Assembly (NCBI RefSeq): GCF_963422355.1
Contig: NC_085105.1
Location: 3,350,052-3,414,051 of the forward strand
Length of the DNA stretch: 64,000 nucleotides
Reading direction: 5' to 3'
DNA from: Corticium candelabrum
Taxonomy: Eukaryota; Porifera; Homoscleromorpha; Homosclerophorida; Plakinidae
In this document: one piece after another, positions 30,244 to 57,378 of the stretch
Position numbering within the stretch: the first letter of the stretch is position 1
Layout: each line of letters starts with the position of its first letter
Program-made: the position numbers and the translations under genes
The notes under the pieces: model-generated
Database searches by the model: none
What the model was told of the DNA's origin: nothing
The model's input: the letters and a program-made list of their open reading frames with translations, nothing else

Positions 30244-33200
30244 AGTGTAAAACAGTTGCCCATGTCTAAACAGCATTCACATATTCAAAGGCAATAATAC
30301 TATTTGAAGTAGAAAAATTATGTTGCTATTTTACTTTGGAAATTGAAATAAGACAACTGTTTACACTGCAGACAACTTGTCTGTTACAATTTTCCATCCA
30401 CATTGTCAAAGACATGACAGCAAATTGGCTTACCATTCCGAAGTACTGGATCCCGTACAACAATAGCGCTCGGCTTTGTCAGAGATGGAAACTGAATGTC
30501 AAGGCTAGTGTAGTTGCCACTGCTGATGTCTAAATGAACGATCGACTTCACCTTCCAGTCGGTCCAGAAAAGCTGATTCTTATAGATGGAAAGTCCAAAC
30601 GGATGAATGGACGTTGTATCAATGAGAACAGAACGAGAACTGCCATCGACATTACACATTTCAACCTAGAAAGACAATCTTGTGTTTCTCAATGTGTTCA
30701 TTGAATTGAATCGGGGACAACTAACCCGGTCGTAATAGGCATCGACCCAGTAGACTTTCTGTGTTTGATGGTCTAGTGTGATGCCATTGGGCCAACCCAA
30801 GTTCTTATTGACAAGAGTTTGACGAGCACCACCACTCATATCAGCTCGTTCAATCTTTGCCTGTGCTCCCCAATCCGTCCAATACATCATTCTAAACAGA
30901 GTCACATTTTCATAACATGGTAATTGAATTAATGGTTGGAAATATTTACCCTCTTTCTGGATCAAGCACTATGCTTCTTGGTTGATCTAAATTGCTACCG
31001 ATCAATATTTTATGCATATGTCTGTAGACTGCTGCCACTCCGATCACATCGTGGCCACTGTCCACGAAGTACAAATTGTCTGTCGTCCAGTCATAACCGA
31101 GGCCTTCGATCACAGCAATTCCACTCAAAATTACCCTCTGGCTACCATCTGGTTGTATCTTCCTGATGACTTTGTTCTTCGCATCACCAACAAACATGTT
31201 GTTTGTCTTCACATCGATTTCCAGTGATGTCGTGCTATAGTCAAAGTCTATCGACTGGATAGCATCCACCATTTTGTTCTCGTTGGGACTGAAAGACAAG
31301 CCACGAATCGCGTTTGTATCAGTCACCAGAAAGTATTTTTCTTGACCTGTGTAGTTACAGAGTAAGTATAAGTATCGATTTGTAGTCTTGGACGTGCACA
31401 CTGTGTGCTTGCTTACATACCTTTGCACGTTTTCTTGTCGGCTTGTAGAAGACCGTAACTACATGCACAGATGGCAGAATTGGCTTCGGCCAAACAAAGA
31501 TGCTCACAGCCGCCATTTTTGATTGAGCAAGCATTGCTGCCTGTAAAGCAACGAGACGTTTGCAATCAAACACTCATTGGCGAGAGCTAAAAATGTGCAG
31601 TTGATGGTATATTATTATGTCATTACACCCGTCTGTCTGATAGGCGATTGGCATCTTTACCCCCATGTGGATGCCTGCCAATCCAGCAGGTCTAATGCAA
31701 GGTACATGTTGTGTGCAGTACATATTGTTTTATTTATTATACATTCATGTTTAATATATTATTTATAAGTATTAATTTATATATAGTAATACATTAATTT
31801 GAATACCACATGGATGGATGGCCCCATCTGTGCTTTTCTTGCACATGCACACGAATGCAGAGTTTGGGTGTACTTTAATGCTTGTGGCTAAAGTATTGTT
31901 GCAATTACTGCTTACCACTTTGTTGTTGTTTTTTATAAGTGGCAATGCCGAAGGGTCGGTTTTTCAGAGACTTGAATTTTGTTGTGGTGCCGTCGTTTGT
32001 CGATGTTTGATACAGGCTCTTGTCAGTCCAGTCACTCCAGTAGAGGTCAGAACCTTGGAGAGCGAGACCAAACGGGTGAATATCTTGAGATGATGTCATA
32101 ACAACACGACGCGAGTTGCCATTGAAACGACTGGACTCGATCTAGAACAGAAGAGTATGTTACAAGGTGCATACATACCTGGATATGAATTAAAAAGTCA
32201 AAAGTTGGTACACGAAAATTTGAAGTTGGTACACCAATGTGTTAAATTTATCTATTTATTTACTATTTATTTACTTATTTACGTATTTATTATTTATTTA
32301 ATTATTTATATAATTACAAATAAAATATGATAATAAATAAGTAAATTAGTAAATAAATAAATAAAATAAATAAATAAATAGATAAGTATATAAATAATTA
32401 AATAGATAAATAAGTAAATAAGTAAATAAATAAATAAATAAGTAATAAATAAATAAGTAAATAAGTAAATAAATAAAAAATAAATAAATATATAAGTAAA
32501 TTTACTTATTTATTTATTTATTTATTTTATTTATAAATAAATAAATAAATATATAAATAAATACATAAGTAAATAAATAAATTAATAAATATGTAAATAA
32601 ATAAATAAATAAATAAAAAAGTAAATAAATTAATTAATTAATAAGGTATTGTAATTAACTGATGGTTTAGCTATTGTATTTAAACTTATTAATAATTATT
32701 ATTGCTCTTGCTTTACTACACATACCCTATTGTAATGAGCATCCACCCAATAGATTCTCCTTCCGATCAAATCCAGAGCCAGCCCATTCGGCCATTTAAG
32801 TCCCGTATGCGCCAGAGTCTCCCTTGTCTTCCCACTCATAAAACTCCTTTCAATCTTGGGCGTCGCACCCCATTCCGTCCAATAGATGTATCCACCCTCG
32901 GGATCCACGGCAATCGCTCTCGGTTTATCCAAATCATCAAGGATGATGATGGTGTGTCGACCAACAAAGTCGCTCACTCCGATGGCATTCAGCTCGCCAT
33001 CAGTGAAAAAAAGTTGATTGGATATCCAATCAATAGCCAGACCGTCGGGAGCCGACAGTTTCCTCACGACTACTTTGCTGTCGCTGCCATTCAAACGGCT
33101 GGACGATATGGTCTTCGACCATTTGTCGCTCCAAAATAGTCTTTCCGCTGCAGTCGTCACATCGATGGCAACAGGTAACGAGGAAGGCGAAAAGACGCCG

Positions 33201-33962
33201 GCTGAGGAGACATTTCCGTCAGCAGATAGAAGCTCGAGGCGTGACTTCTCTGCCACCACAAGCAACGGGTCGAACTCTGAAAAAGGAAGTCGACAAGCGT
33301 TTTAGTGCTGAATTTCATGTTTTTGCAAGGTCATATACCCGGGTACTAACCAGATAGGGTTAGCTGGGCGGTTTGTTTGGGTTGCGTCTGTGACCGGTAC
33401 CCCCACGCAAAAAAGCGGAACACTAGAAAATGCGATGGAAATCGAAGTAGGGCAGCACGTGTAAAACGCAGACTGCAAACTCGCAGACTGTAGGCAGCAG
33501 ACTGCAGATCATGCACACGTAGCTGACTGCAGTCTGCAGTTTCCGTTTTACAGCTGCTAGCTATAGTAGGGAAGTAATAGGTGCACCAACTCACTGCATT
33601 CGAGCAGACTTCTCTACATCACTCGTTCTACTCGTTTTGCGCCACCCACTGTTTCGTATTAGACAAAATGTATCAACCCGCATCTATCCAAACTCAATCC
33701 GACCTATTGATGTCTGCAGTGGAGTATTATTCCTCAACTCTGCTTCATACGAATGCCCTGCGTTCGCAACTTTGTGTACACGCAACTGGTAGGTGAACAA
33801 AGTCTAGTTTCGGGCAACAATGCGTGCACACCTACACAACTAGGCACTCCATTGCAAGTAATTAGTAGATTAGATAAATAGGCTAGACGACTTACCGTTG
33901 GCAGCGCAAGGACGAGAGTCCAGAAAGCTAAGGATTCCTGTAACGAGCACGTAGAGCAGCAT
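28107..33962 (-). CDS. Propeller-EGF-Ig receptor, tandem copy 2 (long stalk, YxxM tail)
   Basis: Ten exons, ~1220 aa: 33896-33962 (signal peptide [16 protein letters not shown]), 32726-33276, 31916-32141, 31421-31540, 30950-31346, 30726-30891, 30434-30665, 29742-30134, 29106-29678, 28107-29044. Ectodomain as in copy 1: propeller (aa ~23-281), EGF (282-321), propeller (322-587), EGF-Ig (587-718). The stalk (718-~1015) holds ~22 six-residue SMPxT units and an extra exon absent from copy 1. TM ([14 protein letters not shown]) at ~1028-1042. The tail has NPNY (~1069), then YDEI, YNEI, YDEL, YQVV at 23-residue spacing, and finally GYTDM and EYMTM, two YxxM motifs of the type bound by PI3K p85 SH2 domains. 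Phosphorylation and partners are inferred, not shown. The first propeller exon (551 nt) fuses two exons that are separate in the large paralogue. Confidence 0.88.
29262..29660 (-). repeat. 18-bp coding minisatellite (stalk of receptor copy 2)
   Basis: About 22 units encoding [T/S]SMPxT on the minus strand; the open antisense frame on the plus strand is a by-product of the 3n period. Confidence 0.93.
30195..30241. repeat. (CA)n microsatellite, duplication copy 2
   Basis: About 23 units between the propeller-2 and EGF-Ig exons. Confidence 0.97.
32240..32645. repeat. Expanded (AAAT/AAGT)n tetranucleotide tract, copy 2
   Basis: Same intron of receptor copy 2; unit order and interruptions differ strongly from copy 1, including a ttta-rich stretch near 32505-32535 inverted relative to its surroundings. 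Confidence 0.95.
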
Positions 33963-34179
33963 CTCGTTCTCGAACGACTGACGAATGACGTGGAGATCAG
34001 AAAATACGGTCTCTTGGAAAACCCGACAATCTGTTGTGTAGAGATCGGAAGTGACGCCATCATATCACTCCATCGCATTACCGTGCACTACAGTACTTAC
34101 AACTAAACAGGCAGTTTTTACGTACTATACATATACAGCTTAGTTAATATTACTAGCCACCTAGTACAGTACTACACAG

Positions 34180-34284
34180 TGAAGACAAGTGCAAATAGAG
34201 TCGCATACAAATGATGTGTGATCGCAACAATTATGTGCCTACATTACTCGCAATGATAGAATTGACTGTCTTGCACACTTGTCA
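34180..34284. other. Unique spacer between duplication and large receptor
   Basis: Sequence beyond the duplicated unit, up to the stop codon of the large receptor. No coding signal. Confidence 0.5.
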
Positions 34285-49584
<15,300 letters not shown>

Positions 49585-51145
49585 TTCTTGTTGCTGCCTT
49601 CCACAGAAATCCAACAGGAACTCTGCTCACGCCACCTGCATTGTAATTAGCACCTACTGTCTAGTGAACCATTTCACACCTTAACGTCTTCAGTGACGTA
49701 CATAATTATGGCTACAATAGCACAAAGCATATCCTCTCTACAATGTCACGAAAACGTGTGCTACCCTGTGATAAAGTCTGGACATGCCTAAATGTGTTGG
49801 TCAAAGCTGCAGGGAGTCCTATTGGTTCAATCTCCACCTGCAGCCTCCTATGTAGAAATCAGGACTCTTCCAGATCATTATTGGCTTGTTCTGTTGTCAT
49901 ATCATTGTGCAAATAAAGCAAAACAAGAAAGGATAATTACCAAACAAAAAGATTAGTAACATTGGTCAATTGAGTGTGTGTCTGTATAATTAAAGAGCAA
50001 TGCCATTGTTCAATCACAAGCCTTCTCTTGCACAGTCAACTAACAACTTGGTTGAAGACTTTGATTTGTGAACTACATATGCTGAGCATGGACTCGAGCA
50101 CATTTGCTGTCCAACTGCCTTGTGGCAATTAAGTACCACTTCACAACACAAGTTCACAACTTGAACTACGACTTGTCACCAACAGTCTCATCATAACATC
50201 CCTAACATCTGGATACCTGCAGACATCGTTATAGATTCATATTTCAGACAAATTTCATAAGAACTGTGAAGTCTAGTAGCATTTCGCTGTTACAGCTTGC
50301 CACATAAGTAATTAATTAAAGCTATAGTTATTATGAATTGTCAAGTCACAACACTTGGCAAAGAAATACCTTCGAACGTGAAGGGTATCCTCATCATGTT
50401 AAAAATCACCTGAAAAAGCTCTACATTTAAACAAATTATTTGTTAAACTTTCAACCAGTGCACGTGTGCCTCACTAAATCTATCTTGTATGTACACGTAA
50501 GTGCAATAGATCAAAGCATCTAACTTGCTTGCATATCGTTTCACACAGGAAACTCAAGAGACTGCTAGCATGCTTCCATGTGGTTTTTTGCATCTTGACA
50601 TCATGGAGCCATACCGGTGCACTTGAATTCACTTGCTACTCTCAAGGATTACAAAAGTAATATTATAGCAGACCATGTCAAGGCAAGACTGCACTAATCA
50701 AGGAAATAACATAGCAATACCCATAACCTAATTTGTTCAAAATACCATGATTTCACAACTCTGACAATAAACCATATTAATTTATTGATCAATCTATGCC
50801 TTGCATGCCTTATATAACCTTAGAGTCACAAATTGTCGTGTTGTTACATGTACTCTCATTTCTCACGGAAAGGAATAACTCTGTTTATCTATAAATTTGA
50901 TGTGCTGGTGAAGCATCACTTAAATGAAAACAAAACAATCAAACAAGTATGACTGATTGCACTGATATTACAACATCTAAAAAAACTTTCACTTGACATC
51001 GGAAGAGTAAATACTACAACTACGTTATTGCCAAGATGATCACACGAAGTATATCAATGTCTTCCACATTATGTGTATGCCAATGCTTGTAGAATATAGA
51101 GTCATACCATATGTACTAGTAGTAATAGTTGTGGTGCGTGTGCGT

Positions 51146-51196
<51 letters not shown>

Positions 51197-51275
51197 CCTG
51201 TACAACCAACAAACACGATTAAATGATCCGATTAATTAACATAATCTAAATTTTCAAGTATACTTCAAGTGCAGT
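49585..51275. other. Intergenic, no gene seen
   Basis: About 1.7 kb upstream of the giant receptor and downstream of EMC5. It holds the receptor 5' UTR and promoter and a GT microsatellite at 51133-51195. I see no coding exon on either strand. Confidence 0.6.
51133..51195. repeat. (GT)n microsatellite
   Basis: Begins with gcgtgt hexamers; intergenic, ~80 bp beyond the EMC5 stop. Confidence 0.95.
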
Positions 51276-51822
51276 TCACTCATCGCCAGCTGCTACCGAC
51301 AATGTCCTTTTACTCTTAATAAAAGACGTCCTATCTTTCTGTTCAGTCCCAAACAAGACTCTTCCTCTATGACGGAAAGTATAGAAAGAACTGCAGTTGC
51401 CAACTGTATCAAACGTCCTACAAACCACACAATAAAATAAGAAAAATACAGAAAAAGACAACCTCAGTAAATGTACCTTGTGACGTATTCTGTTGTTACT
51501 TTGATTTCTTGAAATTTAATATTGGACCGGACCACGCCCACGCAACTAATAACGAATGCAATTAGGCATTGAAGAACAATCTGAAAGAAACCAAACTGTT
51601 GTAGTTACACTATTCAGCGCTCGATAATAGCATTACATCTAACGGCAACGTCGTGAAAGGACGAGCTGCCAGTCTAAGAAAGGAACGGTCTGGAATAACA
51701 ACATTTAATCTCATAAATTATTACACGGTGCATCCAAATCAAAGTACAATACGTTGGGTAGCCGAAAACGCTGCATGAAGTAGTAAGAAGACGCCAATAA
51801 CAATGAGAAACCTACCAGCCAT
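51276..51822 (-). CDS. EMC5: ER membrane protein complex subunit 5 (MMGT1)
   Basis: Small two-TM subunit of the EMC insertase, which places transmembrane segments into the ER membrane; also known as membrane magnesium transporter 1. Four exons, 122 aa: 51753-51822, 51637-51689, 51477-51580, 51276-51417. Key blocks: start MAGRFLIVIGVFLLLHAAFSATQHRS (TM1 aa ~4-20), LPLDIVLQCLIAFVISCVGV (TM2 aa ~42-60), then TFDTVGNCSSFYTFRHRGRVLF, which matches the human [23 protein letters not shown] region. Length is close to human (131). All phases fit. The C-terminal ~20 aa are divergent. Confidence 0.95.
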
Positions 51823-52232
51823 GATCCTGTAACGCATGCGCAGAATTGCTGAAACTCGGGGTCCAGAACACTGCGCGCTGTCGAGCACATCAAAATGTAG
51901 GCTCCAACTGTGTGTAACCCCACAAACTGTCTAAGAGTCCAGTGTACAGTATTTGAATCTATTTAATTGTAGAAACGACAACACAACCGGATGTCGAGTT
52001 TCAAATGCTCTCTACAAATCAGTGTGTGTCTCTATACAGACGGCTATCTTACTCAATCATAAAGAACAATAAAATACGAAGTTACTGTAAACAAATTTCA
52101 GCCCTCTCCCAACACATCTCATTGCCCACAACTGGCAATCTCTTCCATACCGAGAGGTGGCACCTTACTCGACTCGAAGAAAACACTAAAACCAACAATC
52201 AGTTAGAAATGTAACAAATTTGTACAGTAGAG
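51823..52232. other. Intergenic between EMC5 and cyclin B3
   Basis: 410 bp. It holds the EMC5 upstream region and the 3' UTR of cyclin B3, both on the minus strand. Open frames here have no recognisable features. Confidence 0.5.
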
Positions 52233-52398
52233 TCATAAGAGGTTGTTAACTGACATGTGAGCATATTTATTTCTGACAGTCGAGACGTTCTCTTTCGGTT
52301 TCTCGCCAATCAGGGCATTGAGCTGTTGCATGCAAGGCAAGAGGTCCTTCTCGGTGTATTGAGTGTAGAATTCCAATGTTGAAGTCTAGAGATACATG

Positions 52399-52464
<66 letters not shown>

Positions 52465-53367
52465 ATTACATACACACATACGTAACGTAACTTACTAAGT
52501 ACATACATACATACAGAGCAGAATATAAGGAAATTTGTTGTTTGGACAAGCAGGTTTGTCAAAGCCACGCCCATTTAGATCACGCCCATTCTATCAGATT
52601 TTGAGCCCAAAAACAACACTCTATTTCTATTATTTGATATATATACAAAACATGAAAATAACCAGAACAACTTTGAGACAGCATACCTGCAAGGCAATCA
52701 TTTATTGCATTACAATAAAGTGAAAAAATTATGGAACCTCAAAAAACAAACAAACTTGAAAGTGCACTATAATTATGTGAGACATTAGAAGAACATTAAC
52801 ATGAAAAACTAGCACAACGATGTGCAAATTGTATTCAGTCAGACCCTTCTGGAACACTATTTGTAGACGCAGACTTAGAGGATTATGCCACACGTCCCAG
52901 TCATCTAAACTAAAGCTGCTAGTGCTATCTATCGTCTTGGGCCAACTCTCCAGCTTTTTTACTCTGTATTGCTTTCTGAAACCTTGATTAGGACAGCGCT
53001 TGGTCTTGCATCCTTCCCACCACAGCTGAATAGTGGCGTCAGCGTGAAAGTCTTCAAGTGATGGCCCTTCATGGTATAGTAGAGACGTCTATTAACACAG
53101 CGTATCGAAAAGGTATTCGTCGTGGGCTTGGTATGAGACAAAGAGACATAGTGCAAAGAGTTCCAAAATTTGTTGAGGCATCTCTTAAGATGAAATACTA
53201 CAGACTAAATTTCTTAAACAGGCCACCGATTTAAGAAATGAACTTGTGAGAGGACTGGCATTGCTAATAGTTAGACATAGTTATCCTGGATATGGATTGG
53301 ATATGGTAGATAGTAATATTTTTACGTGTAGGTTAAGTGATTTTGTGTGTTAGTTATGTCATTTGTC

Positions 53368-53455
<88 letters not shown>

Positions 53456-53504
53456 ATGTTGCCCCTATGAGGAAACTACACCAGATTTGGTGTGATAAAA
53501 ATAA

Positions 53505-53543
<39 letters not shown>

Positions 53544-54993
53544 AGGTCAGACAAAGTGGTGTTGCTCAAGCTGGTGCGCCGGTCTCTCTTGATCAGTTTC
53601 AGCGACAAAGACATCCTTTCAACATGTGTGGTAGTAAAGGGAGAGACTAATGCTATGTCTGGACAGGTGTGAAGTATGTACCACACAGACTCATAACACA
53701 CCTTGCTAATATGTGCAGATATTTTCTAGCATAAGTGACTATCTCCTCAGCTTGAAGAGAAAGAATATGAACCCCTTTGCTTTCTAGTGGTTTTTTTGAC
53801 AAAACGAACAGCAAGAGCTTCTACAGCTTCTCTAGCCTCTGCATTATCATCAACGTTCTCGTCTTCACTATCTTGCTCAGAAGTTTGAACTTTAGGTTTT
53901 TTGCCATGTTTGGGTGTCAAGAAAGGCAATTATATGACAAAGAAGTTTGGTGTCACACCAACCTAGTCGCTCCTTCATTTTATTTTCAAGGTATACTAAA
54001 TTGGTATTCACATTTTTTGCACAGGTACTTAGTGTGCTGACAGAATAGTTTGCCAAAGGGGCTCCTTGAAAGAAACCGTCTGGGATCTTTCCAGAACGAC
54101 TGGAATTTTCAAAGAAACAGCAGTCGCTGCTATGGCTTAAACAAGTTTGACAATGACAACTGTTTAACACAGACGTTTCAATTTTAGTATGCAGCATGCG
54201 TGTTTGCGGTTTCCCACACTCTCGCCTACAGTTCCTATGTCAGAACCATTACCCGCCCTTCACCGGGTACATCTCGACCACATACTCAGAAAGAAAACAT
54301 TCACAAATCAGGACGTTTGATTACCGTCTTGGAGACGCTGTTTCTACCGATTCATGTCCTCATATTTTGGTGCTGTGCTACGCACATTCTAGGTGAAAAC
54401 GTTTGTTTCATGTCAACTCGTGTCTCAGTAACCAGTCTCACCACTTCACACAGAAGCTTACTGTCTATGACCCCATAAGTGTGAACTTTGAAAATCTGTA
54501 ATATCTCCGCTGTTTTAGGACCTTCGCAATGATCTCGGAATCGTTAGAAACCACCAGGTCTGGCAGGTGTTTATTAAATTATTTAAGCCATTCCTACAAA
54601 GAAAAACAAAAGATAACACGTTTGCATAGCAAGGACAAATTAGTCAAGTAGAATGGCTATTATTGAATTATCCTGTGAGATCAAGGCATCATCAACTGGA
54701 ACCACTTAAGATAATTGGTGTACCATGCTCTAATGAGCACACTTGGCGTGACCTCTACCTCATTACTCACTTCCCAGTTCAGGCTTACGGGGAATAGAAA
54801 GATAGTAGATGTACCGCAAGAAAACATACTCTCTGATAGTGCACATAGTCTAACTTATGAGTGTCCGGATCATGCCATTTGGGTGTGACCATTCGAGTAA
54901 CCAATGTCCGGCCAATACAATATATGGCCGGACATGGACTTGTTTTGACCGGACAATGTCTGATGTCTGGGCATTATATTCCCCTCTGTTATG

Positions 54994-55024
<31 letters not shown>

Positions 55025-57304
55025 GTGTACATCACGTGACAAATTTATGTAATGATTACAAACCCAGCTGCCCGCCTTCTTCATTTTGAGTGCAAGTCCC
55101 AGCGCACTCGCTGCCAGTAATGATGCTTTATGTTCAACGAATGCATACTCTTGGAGTGTGAGCTCACAGAAATAACGAGCGAGACAATGTATTTCCATGT
55201 TGACTTCAGCAGCCTGTAATACAAGCGACAAACAGACTGATTAATTAATGTCTATCAATTAGTATTAATTGATATTAATACCCTTGCAAATCTTCTGAGA
55301 AAATGATAAGCAATCGGAGTATTGAGATCATAATGCAAAGCTTGCAGCATGTCGACTTCTGTTGCTAATAATTGTTCTCTAGTATAGGCATCGTCACATA
55401 CGTACAGGAAGTCTTCGACTAGAGGCTGACTAGTTTCCTAAAAACAATAATACTGTATAATAAATATGGTAGGTTTAGTGCACACAACAAACTCAAAATA
55501 AATAATAAAATTCTTAATTAATTAATTTACAACAAACTCAAAATAAATATTAAAATTCTTAATTAAATTAAAATTAATTAAAATATATTAATTTACAACA
55601 AATATAAAAATTATTAATTAAATTAAAATTAATTAAAATATATTACAATAAATAAATATGGTGGGTTTTAGTGTACACAACAACAAAACAGTCAAAATAA
55701 ATAATAAAATAAAATAAAATTAATTAAAACAATAAATTAATTTGCAACAAACTCAAAATAAAAAGTATTGATTTAATTAATTTACCATAAATTCAAATAA
55801 ATAATAAATTTATTAATTAATTAAATTACAACAAACTCAAAATAAATAATAAAATTATTAATTAAATTAAAATTAATTAAAATATATTATAATAAATACA
55901 TATGGTGGGTTTTAGTGTACACAACAACAAAACAGTCAAAATAAATAATAAAATTAAAATTTATTAAAACAATAAATTAATTTGCAACAAACTCAAAATA
56001 AAAAGTATTAATTTAATTAATATACCATAAATTCAAATAAATAATAAAACTATTAATTAATTAATTTTCATAAATTTAAAATAAATAATAAAAGTATTAA
56101 TTATTATTTTACCTTAAATTAAAATAAATAATAAAATTATTAATTTAATTATGATTTAATTAAAACAATAAATAATTTGCAACAAACTCAAAACAAATAA
56201 CAAAATTATTAATTAATAAAAATAATTAAATATAATAATTTAAATAATTATTGAATTATAAATATTAAATATCAACTTACTTCAAACTTTGATGCAATCA
56301 TTATTGCAGCTGTTCCTACAAGCTGTAGTTGGCCACGATTAACATTCTAAACCAGAGCAATGATTGATATTAACACAAGATTCACATTCAAAAAATTTAC
56401 AAACAAAAATGCATACCTTGACAGACAGATATCTATCAATATATTTAACAGAAAGATAGAGAGTCTCATGAAAGAGCTCAAAACTCTCCTGAACCTAGAC
56501 AATTACAAATAAATCTTATTACAGATTTTATACAATAAATAACAATTGCTGTTTAGACTTACCTCAACCATCCAGTCGACCAGCACCATTCTAAGGTTGG
56601 GAGAGATGTCGCGTTGCTTGTCCATGTAAGATGTTATAGACTGGGCCATCTAGATAATAAATAGTAAACAATACACAAACATAAACAATGACAATACCAA
56701 CCTCTTTCTGTCTCATGTGATGGTAGATGTCTTGCGCATATTCGGTTGAATAGAGAGGATCGCTTCTTGCTAAATGATAGATAAATATTAAATTAAGCTT
56801 GTTGTTGTATGAAAAATCAATTAAATGAGTTGGATACCATCGATGTCTTTGCGTTGACATGCTGTTGCCTTCTCAATCTTTGAGTCTGACAGTTCAAGTG
56901 TCTGTGTGGTGTCTTCTTGTTTGGTGTCGGCATCGTGTCTCTCACTGCATTTGTCACTCGACTGTCCACCCACTGCAGTCTTCATACATATAGGAGGCAG
57001 GAAAAGTGACATAAACTTTATATCATCCAGTGATTTAACTCTTGATTTAGATTCGCTGTAAAAGTTGAAACACGCTCTATTATGTGTAATACACACTATT
57101 GAGAAATGCTATAAGTGTTGCCTACTCTGGTTGACTTTTTTCGAGTTCGCCATTGCTATTCCCTATAGAGTGCCTTGTGTAAGGTTGTTTATCCAGTTTC
57201 AATGAAAGATGTCCTTGTTCTGTTTGAACCTGCAGCACGAGTGAATTGTAAGCACAGCAACAAAGTTTTGCTTACTATATGACAGAATGCTCAATTGCGT
57301 GTGC

Positions 57305-57378
<74 letters not shown>

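Larger units (their letters stand above)
27571..34179. repeat. Tandem segmental duplication, copy 2
   Basis: Second unit, starting inside an INTS4-derived exon piece and ending after ctacacag, where sequence becomes unique (tgaagacaag). Longer than copy 1 mainly through the expanded stalk repeat and one extra intron-exon block in the receptor. Confidence 0.93.

Noticed and set aside
51711..51923. Upstream minus-strand ORF MGLHTVGAYILM... as EMC5 N-terminus
   Set aside because: It overlaps EMC5 exon 1 in another frame; the conserved HAAFSATQH start region begins at the ATG at 51822.
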